From Symsagittifera roscoffensis (taxonomy: Eukaryota; Xenacoelomorpha; Acoela; Convolutidae): 64,000 bases of DNA. Made by a program: the position numbers and the translations under genes. The notes below the pieces were generated by a model, which was given only the letters and a program-made list of their open reading frames with translations, was not told where the DNA came from and did not search any database. This document shows, one piece after another, positions 1 through 10,717 of the stretch; the stretch's first letter is position 1; every line of letters begins with the position of its first letter. The stretch covers positions 2,978,001 through 3,042,000 of the forward strand of contig NC_087065.1 of assembly GCF_963678635.1 (NCBI RefSeq), written 5' to 3'.

Positions 1-256
1 CGAATTTTTTTTGTGTCACTTCTGATTGATATTAAATTACTGTTAAAGTAACGTAACAAGAGCTATAAATTTATCATTTTCGGTCAAATTTGAAAAAAAG
101 AATCAATGTTTTTGAACCTAGTTGAATACTTTTATAGTTTAGGATATCTTATAACTGGTTGCACTAAGCAAACTTTTGCCCAAGAACTGTTATTTTTTTA
201 AAATTTGACTTGCTAATTGTGATAAAAAAAAATTAGAGGTTTTTTCTGGGCTTCTA
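1..256. other. AT-rich sequence without recognisable gene
   Basis: Runs of A and T with stops in all frames. I see no exon, RNA gene or clear repeat here. Confidence 0.6.
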
Positions 257-330
257 CAGTGCTGGTTTAAATTAACCATAAAAGCTTAATAAAATTGTAA
301 TTTTTAACGTTTTCTCTCAAATTGTGGTAA
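257..330 (+). repeat. Tc1/mariner-like terminal sequence, dispersed family copy
   Basis: A TA dinucleotide is followed by CAGTGCTGGTTTAAATTAAC, a typical Tc1/mariner-type end. The same start recurs at 7930 and, diverged, at 1651 and 14251. The similarity continues into the CTCAAATTG(T/G)G segment shared with those copies. No matching opposite end was found nearby, so this is probably one end of a decayed element. A frame without ATG stays open from about 290 to 477 just downstream and may be a remnant of its coding part, or chance. Confidence 0.5.
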
Positions 331-726
331 TTTCAAAAGAAAAAATTTACAGAACTTTTTTTAGATATTTTGAAGACTTTACCGCTTTGTGCCGAGTCAG
401 TAAAAAAATACGCCAGGAGCACCGGGTTAACTGCTCATTAAACAGTATCAAACTGAACCCTTAATGTAGTTCAAAAAAAATTAAATTGGCACTAATCTTT
501 AAGATTTTCAAGATCGTTTTTAAATCTAATATTGGTACTTTTTAAAATAAAAAAGACAATTTTCTGTTATATAAAAAAATTATGTTGAATTTTAAAAAAA
601 AACGTAAGTTACAAAATTTTTGTCAATATTCATTCAAATACATAATAAGCTCACTTTAACACATTTTTTGCTCATCAATTGACCCGGTATTTTGTTAAAA
701 ACTTTGATTAATTAAACGGAGCCAAA

Positions 727-1192
727 TTTTGATCCTCTCTAGGGTGAATTTTTTCCCCGACTTTTGCACAAAAATTCACAACACTATTCTTTTAAAATTC
801 TAAGCATATTTGTTGTAACTTTTTTTTCATTGAAATTAACACAGTTTGAGAAATAACAGTGTAATTCGATAAATGACAGAGAATTTTGATCCTCTCTATG
901 GTGAATTTTTTCCCGACTTTTGCACAAAAATGCACAATACTATTCTTTTAGAATTCTAAGCATATTTGTTGTAACTTTTTTTCATTAAAATTAACACAGT
1001 TTGAGAAATAACAGTGTAATTTGATAAATGACAGAGAATTTTGATCCTCTCTAGGGTGAATTTTTTCCCGACTTTTGCACAAAAATGCACAATACTATTC
1101 TTTTAAAATTCGAAGCATATTTGTTGTAACTTTTTTTCATTAAAGTTAACACAGTTTGAGAAATAACAGTGTAATTCGATAAATGACAGAGA
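727..1192. repeat. Tandem repeat, three copies of about 155 bp
   Basis: Three head-to-tail copies begin at about 727, 884 and 1039, each starting ATTTTGATCCTCTCTA and ending in AATGACAGAGA. Spacing of the landmark GATCCTCTCT is 157 then 155 bases. The copies differ by only a few substitutions and one-base indels, so the duplication is fairly recent. No open frame runs through them. Confidence 0.9.
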
Positions 1193-1650
1193 AATAACAA
1201 TTTTGTTCAATTAGCAGTTTATTTTATCAATCACAATTATTGCCAGTATTGCGAATGATTTTAGACGGCGGGGAAAAATTGATATCCGACTCTCAACTAA
1301 TCGATGATAATTGTCGTCATGAAGCATTAATTTTGCTTGCTTCATTACATTTTGACAAGCATTTGAATTTAAGCTGCATAGTTTGTGAAAAAAATTAAGT
1401 TATCCAGAAGCAAATGAGTTCGTCTAAATAAACGGTGCACGTTTTTTTAAATCATGCAAGACAATTGAATCTTTTTTGAGATGCTACATATAATGACGGC
1501 TTCTTCAAACTTTTGACACTTCTTTGTTAAATCGCTGCGATTTTTCTTAAGTTTAAGGATAGTTTTTTTTTGGAGAGTTTAACTTGGATTAGTAAAAAAG
1601 TTTTTGTTAAATACAGAAGTTTAAGTTTAAAGCTAATAAGTTTTGTAATA
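1193..1650. other. Unassigned AT-rich spacer
   Basis: A slightly less AT-rich patch lies at 1240-1340, but I see no splice-bounded exon or RNA gene. Nothing else recognised. Confidence 0.5.
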
Positions 1651-2162
1651 CAGTACTGATTATAAACTATCCGGACAACAAGAATAAAATTTTAAACAAA
1701 ATTTTCTCAAATTGGGTTGACTTCAGACAACACTTTCGTAAAAATTCAGATAGAATTAATATGGCGCATACGGTTTTGCGAAATTCGGGCCCAAATTTTT
1801 ACCCGTAAAACGGATCTTTTTTGCCTTTTTTTTAGCTAATAAGAGAAAACACCAAAACTATCGAGTCATTTACATTAAAAAGCCTTTTGAGTAGCCCAAC
1901 AAATTTTAAAAAGGGTATGATATTCAGAAAACATTGGTGGCTTTTTATAGCGAAAACGTCTTTCTTATCTCTATCCGTTTTTGGGGTAAAATTTTGAACT
2001 AAAATTTTGCAAAAACCATTGCATCATTATAATTCCGCTAAAATTCTAAGCAATTTTTGTCTTGATCTTTTTTGTCTAAAGGCAATACAATTTGAAAAAA
2101 AAACCGCGTTTTAAATTTCAAGTTTTGTTCGTTGTGTCCGGATCATTTAAATTAGCACTGCA
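1651..2162. mobile_element. Foldback/TIR non-autonomous DNA element
   Basis: The left end (CAGTACTGATTATAAACTA) matches the reverse complement of the right end (CAGTGCTAATTTAAATGA). The match extends about 200 bases inward on each side through shared landmarks: ATCCGGACA, TTCTCAAATTG, a GCAAAATT-type block and ACCCxxAAACGGAT. The arms are diverged. The element is about 510 bp and has no transposase frame, so it looks like a long-TIR MITE related to the Tc1-like ends at 257 and 7930. Target-site duplication is not clear. Confidence 0.65.
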
Positions 2163-2267
2163 GTTTCTTGGAAATAGTCAAAACAACAGAACTAAAAAAA
2201 ATTGTGCAATGTTTCACCTCTTCTAGCTAAATCAAAAATTGCCATGGACGTCTCTGTCTCCGCTTAC

Positions 2268-2645
2268 CTCGATTGTGGCGTGGAACAGTTGCATTTTGGT
2301 GTCAATGGTGCCGACTTTGTGGAATTTGATCTGGACCAGAACTTCCTTGGGAGGCTCAGTGGACTTTCGGGAAGAGGAAGTTATGTTGCTTTTTCTCCTC
2401 ATCTCATCAGTAGGTGTGAAATCTTTTTCCACTTTTTCTTCTTTTTCTTCTCTCGACAGATCAAAAATAAGGCAAAAATAAATGACTTTTCTGAAAAGTT
2501 TCCTCAAACTTATTCCGCAGTTTGTGGTCGGTTTGGAGGCGTAGCCATGATTTTTTTCATTATGTGACGGCTGACTTTTCCTGGAAATGTCTGGATACTT
2601 TAGAAAGTCATCGTCTCCGTACGCGTTAGCCGCAAATTGACGCAT
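2268..2645 (-). CDS. Candidate 5' exon, Cys-loop ligand-gated ion channel-like protein
   Basis: An ATG at 2645 opens a 126-codon frame on the minus strand that ends at a consensus donor, GAG|GTAAGC, after base 2268. The last 40 residues, EVLVQIKFHKVGTIDTKM followed by QLFHATIE, resemble the first strands of the extracellular domain in a group of invertebrate Cys-loop-family proteins (pattern I.FxKxGxIDTxxxxFxAxI). That comparison is from memory. The upstream part is hydrophilic; a Glu/Lys-rich stretch in the middle could instead be a retained short intron. There is no signal peptide, which is unusual for a channel subunit, so earlier exons may exist. The next exon would lie to the left and was not found; it may be outside the window. 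Confidence 0.42.
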
Positions 2646-5518
2646 ATATCAATCGCTTTTGAGATATCATGGGCAAAAATTTGACAAATAAAATGTGTAC
2701 CAATAAATCACAAACTTTTCAAATAAAACGCAAAACGATGAAAAAACTTCTATTTTATAACAACATATAACTGATTTAGATCATGGAAATATTTCGAAAA
2801 CAGATTTTAATTCAACGTCTTGGATATAACTTTGCAAAATATGGTAATTGGTATCTCATGTTTGTAAATACTGATAAGGTTGAATTTTCTAAGAAAATGT
2901 GGTAAGCGAGAATTTTTTCATCTGCAATATGGACCTCAGAAGCGCAATTGGTCGCAGGTTATTCGGCTGATAAAATCACCATAGCACTTCACCACACAAT
3001 AGATTATGAGTGGGCCAAGGTGTCCTGGTTATAAGTATTGATTAAGCAGGTTATAACAAAAGGTTAGCTGATTTATTTTTGAGGCTTAATGCCTTATATT
3101 GTTTTTCTCTTATTTTCAGTGTTTCTCGAGGTCGCCTGGAAATTGAAGAGATTGCTGTATGCTCACTTTCATGAAACAAAAGCAATACATGTTGAAAATA
3201 TTCAGAATTAGCCTTGTTGACTTTTGCCAAATATTCCCAAAGGTGTGGAAAAGTTTTCACGTGTGATAGGCTCAAAGGGCATTTCAGACGACGAAAAAAG
3301 AAGGCAGGTAACGGGTCAACTATGAAGCTAAAGGAATGCAGAAATATTGGGCTAATTCATAACCAACGGGGCTTGAGTTAATGGAAGGACTGGGCTTAGA
3401 GACAAACGTGAAATTAATCAATGCATTTCACCTCAAGGTCTTAGTCAAGTCTGTACTACACGATGAACAAAGCTCTCATCTGATAGAAGAAAGCAATAAC
3501 GGTAAGAGCGGAAAAATAAAAAATATGGGAAAACGAAATATATTGGAGGCATTATTTGAGGCGAATTGACGTAGATTTGTCATTTACAAAAACGGCGATG
3601 GTGGATATTAAATTATAGCTTGGGATGGGGGAGGTGAATAATAGCTTCCGCTTGCCCGTCAAACTTACCACAGAACTAAATTTGATCCAACGGCTATCGG
3701 ATAAATTGCGCGGGTAATATGGCATAATGGTACGATTGTCGCTTGCAATGACATGATAATGGCGTGATAATGGGATATGATATTAAAAATAGAGGTACAA
3801 TTTTTGAAGGCAGAATATTGGGAAAAATTAGAACGACAGAATTACATTAGAATGCGACAAATCCATTAGAAGATAACATTTCCCCCCGAAGAAGGAGATT
3901 ACTATTGGCAAAAATGGGATTTATTTTCAGATTTGATTAGAGTCTGCAAAAAAAGATTTATCTTTTGTTTTTCGGATTCCAATATGGTATCAGATTCTGT
4001 TTTATCTCTAATCTTTCGCATTCAATCACCGAAAAAAAATCGCTTTAATTATGCGGAATTTTACGATGCATTTTTGTCGCATCGCAAAATTGAGAGCATC
4101 CGTTTTTTTCTTTGTTGTTCATAATCGGTTGAAGGCTTTCTTTTTTAATGAGGAAAATGGCATTAAAAAACGAGAGAAATCATGAACAGTTCAGTTTAAT
4201 GAAGACAATATTTTCTTTTTTTACTTCATGAAGTGGTCGGAACAAAAAACAGCAGACATGTAGACTTAGACTGCAATAAAAACATATATCATTAAAATGA
4301 TATTGAACGCAAATTTCTTTTCTTTTTTCTTTCTTAGGGCTAAAAGGAATAAAAATACACGTAGGTCTGGGAAATTAGAAGAATGGTTGGTTGACATTTG
4401 TTCAAGAGGGCTGCCAATTCATTGAGCATAAGTTTGCAGCAAGCTTCCTGTTTTCCCTTCAAAGTATCTTATTTAAATTGCTCTCTTCAAACTGAAAATA
4501 ATTACCAAGTTTTTTTCTCTCTCTCTTTTTGTTAAGTCATTCGCAGCGTAAACTGCTAAAAAAGCAAAATTTATAACCGCTTATAACATGCGCTATTTTG
4601 CTTAATAAATAATTAACCTGAGATAATAAAAATTGACGATTGAGAGTTCAATAAGCCTTTTATGTTTAATAATTACAATATTGAATCTAAGTTGAGGAAG
4701 CTTTTAATTTTCGAGCCAATTTGTAGATAGTTTTCTTCAGTGTGTAAAATTCAACCAGATAATTGATTTTCAGAATGAAGTTTTGAAAGTAAATAGACGC
4801 CCTTGTTCAAATAAGCTAACACAAATTCGTCCTTTGTTAGGCGTTTGAAGGACAACTAAAACATGCTCGCATAATTTCACGGTACGTTTCCGCGCCTGTG
4901 GAAAATCGCGTGAGAATATTCGGGGCAAAACAGTTTAACGCGAATTGGCACTATTAAACTTTTGGAGATCGCGCTAAATAAACTCAACGTTGAAGCTTTT
5001 TACCTGGACTTTCTTGGAAGTATCAGATCTGCGTTTAGTTCAAATTTGGGATTATTCAGTGAGTTTGAAAATATATCGCAAAATTCTTTGCCCTAAGTTA
5101 AACACTAAGCGCTTTTCGAATCTGTCAAAGTTCTGATTACTTATGCCTTAATAAAGATCGCAGGTGCCAGGAGTTTTATTCGATTCCGGTGCAATACCCG
5201 TTTTAATGTGCAAAACAACTGTTTTTCTAATAGTTCGCCTATATTTGAAAAAAAAATCGGCGTTTTGCCGCTAATTTGTCATTTTGCTTTCAAAGTGTTT
5301 ATAGCCTTCATAAATTTTAAAGGAATAGCTACTAAGTGAGTCTAATTTTAACTATATTTGCCGCAAACAAAAATTGTTTATGACCTTTTTTCGAACCATT
5401 GATTTTTCGGTGGTTTGAACTAGTTTGAGATCATTCTTTGATGCAAATTTGCAACCCAGCTACAACCCGGGTGCGGGTTTTCTCCATATCTGGCTTGTAA
5501 TCCCGACCGACAACTTAC
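2646..5518. other. Intergenic or intronic, no gene recognised
   Basis: Mostly AT-rich. Short frames exist at 3051-3275 (minus), 3381-3569 and 3933-4124 (plus), but they lack a family signature, convincing splice borders or conserved motifs. I treat them as chance. Confidence 0.45.
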
Positions 5519-5657
5519 CCTCTGGGTTATTCGTGCCCAATCTTTCCTCAGCACAGGAAGTGTTCTTTGATAGCGTTTTGTGACGTAAGCAGTATATGCC
5601 ACCAAAAACAACCGTTTCAAATGAAGTTTAATTCCCTTATGGTTTTTGACGGCCAGG
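5519..5657 (-). other. Exon-like open segment with consensus donor
   Basis: On the minus strand a frame without ATG is open from about 5657 and ends at AGG|GTAAGT (exon end 5519). Base composition is richer in GC than the flanks, and the peptide (containing YVTKRYQRTLPVLRKDWARI) is basic. I do not recognise it. No partner exon was identified, so it could be an internal exon of an unknown minus-strand gene or a chance frame. Confidence 0.25.
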
Positions 5658-6280
5658 GCTAATCTTTAAGCGTTGGCTTTGGAGTCAAGTTTTCAGAAGT
5701 GGATTTGCACGAGTAAACATTGTTTGCTATAAAACAAGTGACCAACAGTGAAACAAAATGGAAACTGGGCTGTGCTTGGGGTCCAAACACCAAACAGAAA
5801 CGCTGAGACCAGCAAATTACTTTGCCTAGAGGAAGTAGGTTTTATAGAAGGATCACAATTGTCAACACAATTCAACAAAAATAATCAAGGAATATGCCAA
5901 AGAATGACGGAAAAACGATTTTAACAAAATATCATATTTTTTATTTAAAGGCAACTAGCAACTTTTTTTTTGCAAAATTTCAAAAAATTTGCGCTCCCTA
6001 ATTAACAGTGCTAAATAAATGACTTGTTTTGATTGGGTAATTTGCGAACGTTTTGCTCAACGAAAGCCAGACAACAGATGTCAACTTTGAGATTATATTT
6101 TGGACCAAACTTTTTAAAAAATTTATAAATATGAAGAACACTTGAATAAATGTGTGAAAAAACTTCTAAAAAATTATTACACCAGTTTCAATGGAGATGA
6201 TTGAGTTATTTTTTCCTAGACACAGATTGACTTTTCATTTTAGCTTATTTCGTCAAACTATAAGACTCATTTAAGCTCAG
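5658..6280. other. AT-rich spacer
   Basis: Nothing recognised. A 61-codon minus frame at 5693-5878 has no motif. Confidence 0.45.
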
Positions 6281-6632
6281 AACGGAACAACGAAATCCGG
6301 CTTCAGACCGTGTGGACCGCAGGAATCCGGATTCAGACCGTGTGGACCAGCGAAATCCGGCTTCAGACCGCGTGGACCACAGGAACCCGGATTCAGACCG
6401 TGTGGACCAACGAAATCCGGCTTCAAACCGTGTGGACCGCAGGAATCCGGATTCAGACCGTGTGGACCAACGAAATCCTGATACAGACCATGTGGACCGA
6501 CAGAATCCGAATTCAGATCATGTGGACCCCAGGAACCCGGATTCAGACCGTGTGGACCAACGAAGTCCGGCTTCAGGCCGTGTGGACCAACATAATCCGG
6601 GTTCAGACTTTGCAGACCTATGTTCAGACTTT
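6281..6632. repeat. 30-bp minisatellite encoding decapeptides
   Basis: About eleven to twelve copies of a 30-bp unit, core GTGTGGACCAACGAAATCCG. Alternating unit types (GCAGGAATCC versus AACGAAATCC) give a 60-bp higher-order period. It is far more GC-rich than its surroundings. Because 30 is a multiple of three, both plus frames and one minus frame stay open. Plus at 6312-6719 repeats a decapeptide of type RNPDSDRVDQ; minus at 6675-6277 repeats VGPHGLKPDF. No signal peptide or splice pattern shows which, if any, is translated. Confidence 0.85.
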
Positions 6633-7128
6633 GCAGACGTTGACCTGCGTGGCGACTATGAATTTTCGGCCCCACGCGGATCGATAAAACAACGAACTCG
6701 ACCCGGGATGCACTCTTAGCAGTAATTAAGATCAGTCTGAAACTGATCCGACTTCAATTGAAAAAAAAATCAGAAATAAAGAGTTTTAAGAAAATCCCTG
6801 CTTATATAAACATTTCACAAAAAATTTCTGACCAAAAAAATAGTTTAGATATAAAGTATTCTAGGTCAGAAATAAAAGATTTTCTCGGTACGGGCCAACA
6901 AAGAATGCGTTATTTATCTCGAATAATAGTTCAATACCATTGGGTGAGGGAGGAACGTTTTTAATCGAAGTTTTGAGTTTTTTGGTAATTTTTATTAAGT
7001 TTTTTTATGAAACAGCGACAATTTTAAGGGAGATCAAAGCAGCCAGGGCATTGTCTTGAAATGTAAGTTAAGCTAAATAGTAAAGAAAAAAGCCAGGCAG
7101 TAATATAACAGTTAGTAAACTGAATCTG
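6633..7128. other. AT-rich spacer
   Basis: The plus frame from the minisatellite runs on to 6719 with a non-repetitive tail. After that nothing is recognised. Confidence 0.4.
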
Positions 7129-7371
7129 CTTAACAATCCCCCCTATTACAAAAGGGGGAAATTGTTAAGTAGGTTGAGCTAGCAAATTACTAGCAAATTA
7201 GTCGATCTTTCAGCCAATCAGAATGCAGCAAATTCTGAAACCGAGAAAATTCTAACTGGCAACAGCTGTTACACTTAGCAAATAAGTACGTAAATTGAAC
7301 TTAGCAAATGAGCACGTAAATTATAGGGGGGAGATTCTTAAGTAGGTGCCATTGTGGGGGAAATTGTTAAG
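7129..7371. mobile_element. Small MITE with poly-G/C terminal repeats
   Basis: The left end CTTAACAATCCCCCCTATTA is inverted at 7321-7342 (TTATAGGGGGGAGATTCTTA). A second partial end, GGGGGAAATTGTTAAG, occurs inside at about 7155 and again at 7355-7371. The middle carries a 26-bp tandem pair, ACTTAGCAAATAAGTACGTA and its variant. There is no coding capacity, so it is a non-autonomous DNA element of about 215-240 bp. Confidence 0.6.
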
Positions 7372-7929
7372 AAAATCCAGTAAACTTAAGCAGTCAATTT
7401 TTTCTATAGGAATACATCATAACTTCAACGCCCGAAATCACAAACATAGATTTTTGGAGATACAAACGTTCAAGTTTTAACCTGAAACCTTATGTGTAGT
7501 TAAGAGAATTAATTTAGGTTTTAGGTTTTTTTTTGTCTGTTGAAGTTGTTGAGCTCTTTTGTTTTTCAAAAATACTTTATTTTCCTCCAATTTTTTTAAA
7601 ATTTACTTTCTATACCTAATTTTCCTCCTAGTTAGACAGAACACGTTAGGTTGATTACACGGTTTCGTCTGTGACTTTTCTTCAATACAGTTTTAAAAAA
7701 ACAAAGGTGTGCAGTTAAATGATCTAAATTGAAATTGACATGAACGATGATTTATTAAAAACTGTCTAAGCGTGGTCTAAAAGGAAATAGACAATTTTAC
7801 TTTAAAAAAACAACATATTAATGATAATTAAATTTACATAAGCTGTTTTTCAGAATAATAACTTAAGAATCCAATACATGTCCTAATTTGGGATTAAATA
7901 ATTCAAAAATGTCATTTGAGCCTTGTATG
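7372..7929. other. AT-rich spacer
   Basis: No gene, RNA or repeat recognised. Confidence 0.45.
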
Positions 7930-8170
7930 TACAGTGCTGATTTAAATTAACCGGGCAAAACGCGTTAAACTTGAAATTTTAAACCCGTTTTTCTCAAATT
8001 GGGTTGAGTTTAGGTGAAAACTTAAGAAGACAAAACTTGCTTAAAATTTTAGCAGAATTAATATGGTGTAAATTGTTTTGCGAAATTCGGGCCCGAAATT
8101 TTACCCCAAAAATGGGTTATTTTGGCTTTTCTTAGTTAATCAAAAATTACGCCAAAAATACCTAACCCCC
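7930..8170 (+). repeat. Tc1-like/foldback family terminal copy
   Basis: Begins TACAGTGCTGATTTAAATT and shares about 200 bases with the left arm of the 1651-2162 element, including TTTTTCTCAAATTGGGTTGA, GAATTAATATGG and GCGAAATTCGGGCCC. It is the best-preserved copy of this arm in the window. The opposite end was not located. Confidence 0.6.
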
Positions 8171-9566
8171 ACACGCCATATCAAAAACGAAGCGATAGAT
8201 TTTCATTCTAGTAACAAATCAGTTATGGCAAACACGCTTCCTTCAACCAATTTGGATTTCTATGACAGATTAAATCTTTTAGCCCCCATAACTTTACGAA
8301 AAATGATAACAGGTGAAATGTCTCTTTAAATTTAGGCTCAAGACAACAATACCTTCTGAATGATTCAAAGAAATTACTGAAAAATGGCTAGTTAAACAGT
8401 CGAAACTTGTCTGAAGACAAAAAAAATCACCCCGAGCACAAAAAATCCGTTACTTTCGTTACGAAAGTCAGTACAATAATGAAAAACTATAAGTTTCGGA
8501 CAAAAATCGACAATCAAGTGCAAAACTATTTGGTCGTACGAAATCAATACGACCGATTAGCTACTTTCAATTCAATTTGGAACAATTTTGTTGTGCGGGA
8601 TAGTTCGCCACGCATAAATAATTCTGATTACGTTTTCAGCATTAAACGTAAAGCGCACATAAATTACTCCGGAGCATGGCCAAATTAGCTTTTTAAGCTC
8701 CCAGAACTTTGCAAAAAGCAATCAAATATCTTTTCATTTTTTGATTCAAGAGTTGATATTTTCAATGGGGTATAAAACTTTTTGTTAAAACCATTAGTCG
8801 AACCAAAGTCGAAACAATAAGAGTAAAAGTGTACAATTATTCGATCTGAGCTTAAATGATCTTGATCATTGATTGATACGTGGTCTACGCTTTGTCTCGA
8901 AATATACAAAAAAGTTATTGTTTTTTTTTCTAAAAAATTTGAAAAAAGTCACATCTAAGGTGAACCAATTAGCAATACTTGGATATGGTCTCAGAAATAT
9001 AAAGACGAAACAAATCGATTTATGCCCATCATTTCTACAGCCAAGTCTTAAAAGATGTACAATTATAAGCAATAAGCAAAAATAACCGTTTACTGTGCAA
9101 GTAGCACATAGTGTTCGGACCACAGTCTTAGAAAAATACAAAAACATTTTTTTTTTCAAATTAGTGTCATTTTTTCTGCATGTTGAGATAAAAAGATCTA
9201 AACGAAAAAAAAAACTTAGGCATATCTGCCAATCATTGTAAAAAAAGGCATTTCGGGAAACAGTTTTTGAAGAAAATTGAATAGAAAAACAAAAAAATTG
9301 TATAAAAAATTAAAATAAAAATTTAAAATTTTTCAACATTTTTTGTAGAAATTTTTGGAATTTTTAACCTTTGTATACAAAATGGCTCTAAAAAATTCCA
9401 AAAATTACTTTTATTTTCACTTTTATATAGGACAACTGCATTTTCACGGTTTAAAGTAAACTCAAATAAGCTATTGTAAGCCTACACGATCACACCATAA
9501 TTGTTCGAAATTAGAGCAAAAAATAAAAAATTCAAACCGGTTTTTTTCGTCACTGTGAAAAAATTT
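8171..9566. other. Non-coding, two small hairpins
   Basis: No gene recognised; a plus frame at 8407-8688 has no ATG start and no motif. Two neat inverted repeats occur: ACTTTCG-TTA-CGAAAGT at 8451-8467 and GGTCGTA...TACGACC near 8532-8553. They may belong to the element whose end is at 7930. Confidence 0.4.
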
Positions 9567-9740
9567 TCATTTTTTAAAATGTTCTTCCAATTATGATTGA
9601 AAGGGTTTTAATATGATATATCACTCGAACCATTCCTATAATTATTTGTGTAACCTGGTTTTGCGTGGAAAGCAAAAAAAAACTTAAACACACCCGAATA
9701 CAAAGTTCTTCCCCTTCTTTCAAATGGTCGGAACAAAAAA
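9567..9740 (-). repeat. Dispersed repeat of the GTTCCGACC family
   Basis: Read on the minus strand it starts GTTCCGACCATTTGAAAG and continues through AACTTTGTATTCGGGTGTGT, CACGCAAAACCAGG and ATATATCATATTAAA. The same order is present in every 1.8-kb unit of the protease intron (first at about 27850) and, as a shorter diverged copy, at 63290-63430. Confidence 0.7.
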
Positions 9741-9856
9741 TTGCGGATTTTGTTACCATTCTAAATATTAACAACGTACAAATGCTGTAGCATAAAACTA
9801 TGTCGTGTTTAAATTGATATGGCATTTTCCTCAGCTCAGCGCTGCAAAGGTTTATT

Positions 9857-9912
9857 TGATGTCATCAGAGTTTGATGTCATAAAAATTTGACGTCATAAG
9901 AAATTGATGCCA
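9857..9912. promoter_or_regulatory. Four CRE-like sites at exact 16-bp spacing
   Basis: TGATGTCA at 9857 and 9873, a perfect palindromic CRE TGACGTCA at 9889, and TGATGCCA at 9905. The spacing is exactly 16 bp, so this is also a short tandem repeat. Perfect or near-perfect CREB/ATF sites are uncommon by chance in AT-rich DNA. The nearest supported gene end is 0.65 kb to the right, the 3' end of a minus-strand gene, so a promoter role is only inferred. Confidence 0.4.
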
Positions 9913-10520
9913 TAAGAGTATCATATATGGAAACCTTCAGTGTGTGGGGCCGTCAAAATTCCAAACTAGGAGGGATGGAGCGAAACCACTAAATCCATTT
10001 TACGGAAACACCTATTCCCTTATAACGACTGTATAAGCCAATGGCTCACAACGTCTTCTTTTTAATCTATTTACTCATGAAATAACTGATAACTCATATT
10101 AGCGGCGATAATGAAGCTTCATACAAAAAACAATGAAGTAAATTTAACCACAAAATATTGATGATACAAGTGATTTGCCAGAAAAGAACTCCCATATTAG
10201 TTAGGAGTTAGTCTAAAATTTTCTTTAGGATTCATTGGGCACTTAATGTTTGCCAGGGTCTTAATTTACAGAATTGTTTTTTTTGGAGCTAGTAATGATT
10301 CATTTGCATATCTGTCTAGAAAGTCCAGGCAAGTATTGCGACAATTTTGATCTCCTATTTTTAAAAACCAATGAAGAGTTCGTTCATTGACATTATAAAA
10401 TTTTGATATTATTGTTTTTGGCTACGATTTTCTTTTCTATCAAAGCTTTCAAGAACATGCTACTAATATCATTTGAAATTGATTTTACAATTTTGATTTA
10501 TAAAAAGAATTCTAGAATAA

Positions 10521-10539
10521 TTTATTTTGGTTTTTTATT
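10521..10539 (-). terminator. Poly(A) signals of the small membrane-protein gene
   Basis: On the minus strand AATAAA occurs at 10539-10534 and again at 10526-10521, within 30-45 bases after the stop codon at 10568-10566. This placement supports the last-exon call. Confidence 0.55.
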
Positions 10540-10565
10540 CTATTTAATCTAATGTTTTTGAGTCT

Positions 10566-10717
10566 TTATTGAGTGTCGGATTTGAATGTTGAACAGACGG
10601 TGTCTGCGGTGGGTGAATGTTCTTCCAGGGTGCGGCTTCTGATGATGTCATCAGGTTGGTTGGAGGGGAAGCTGCGACCAGCTTCTGACCCCCGTCTCAG
10701 CGTCATCATCTCTTGGC
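10566..10717 (-). CDS. Small single-pass membrane protein, last exon (hidden)
   Basis: This exon contains no usable start and is recognised from four agreeing signs: an acceptor TTTTGTGTAG|GCC after base 10718; a GC-rich 49-codon frame in AT-rich surroundings; a TAA stop at 10566; and two AATAAA signals just beyond. It enters with two bases (GC) of a split codon. The candidate upstream exon at 12927-12621 leaves exactly one base (G), giving Gly. The peptide is hydrophilic and ends in an acidic, Ser/Thr-rich tail (for example PDDIIRSRTLEEHSP). It would be the cytosolic or luminal C-terminus of a protein of about 152 residues. I do not recognise the family. Confidence 0.55.

Noticed and set aside
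2202-2567. Plus-strand frames 2202-2567 and 2239-2481
   Set aside because: They are antisense shadows of the better minus-strand exon with its consensus donor.
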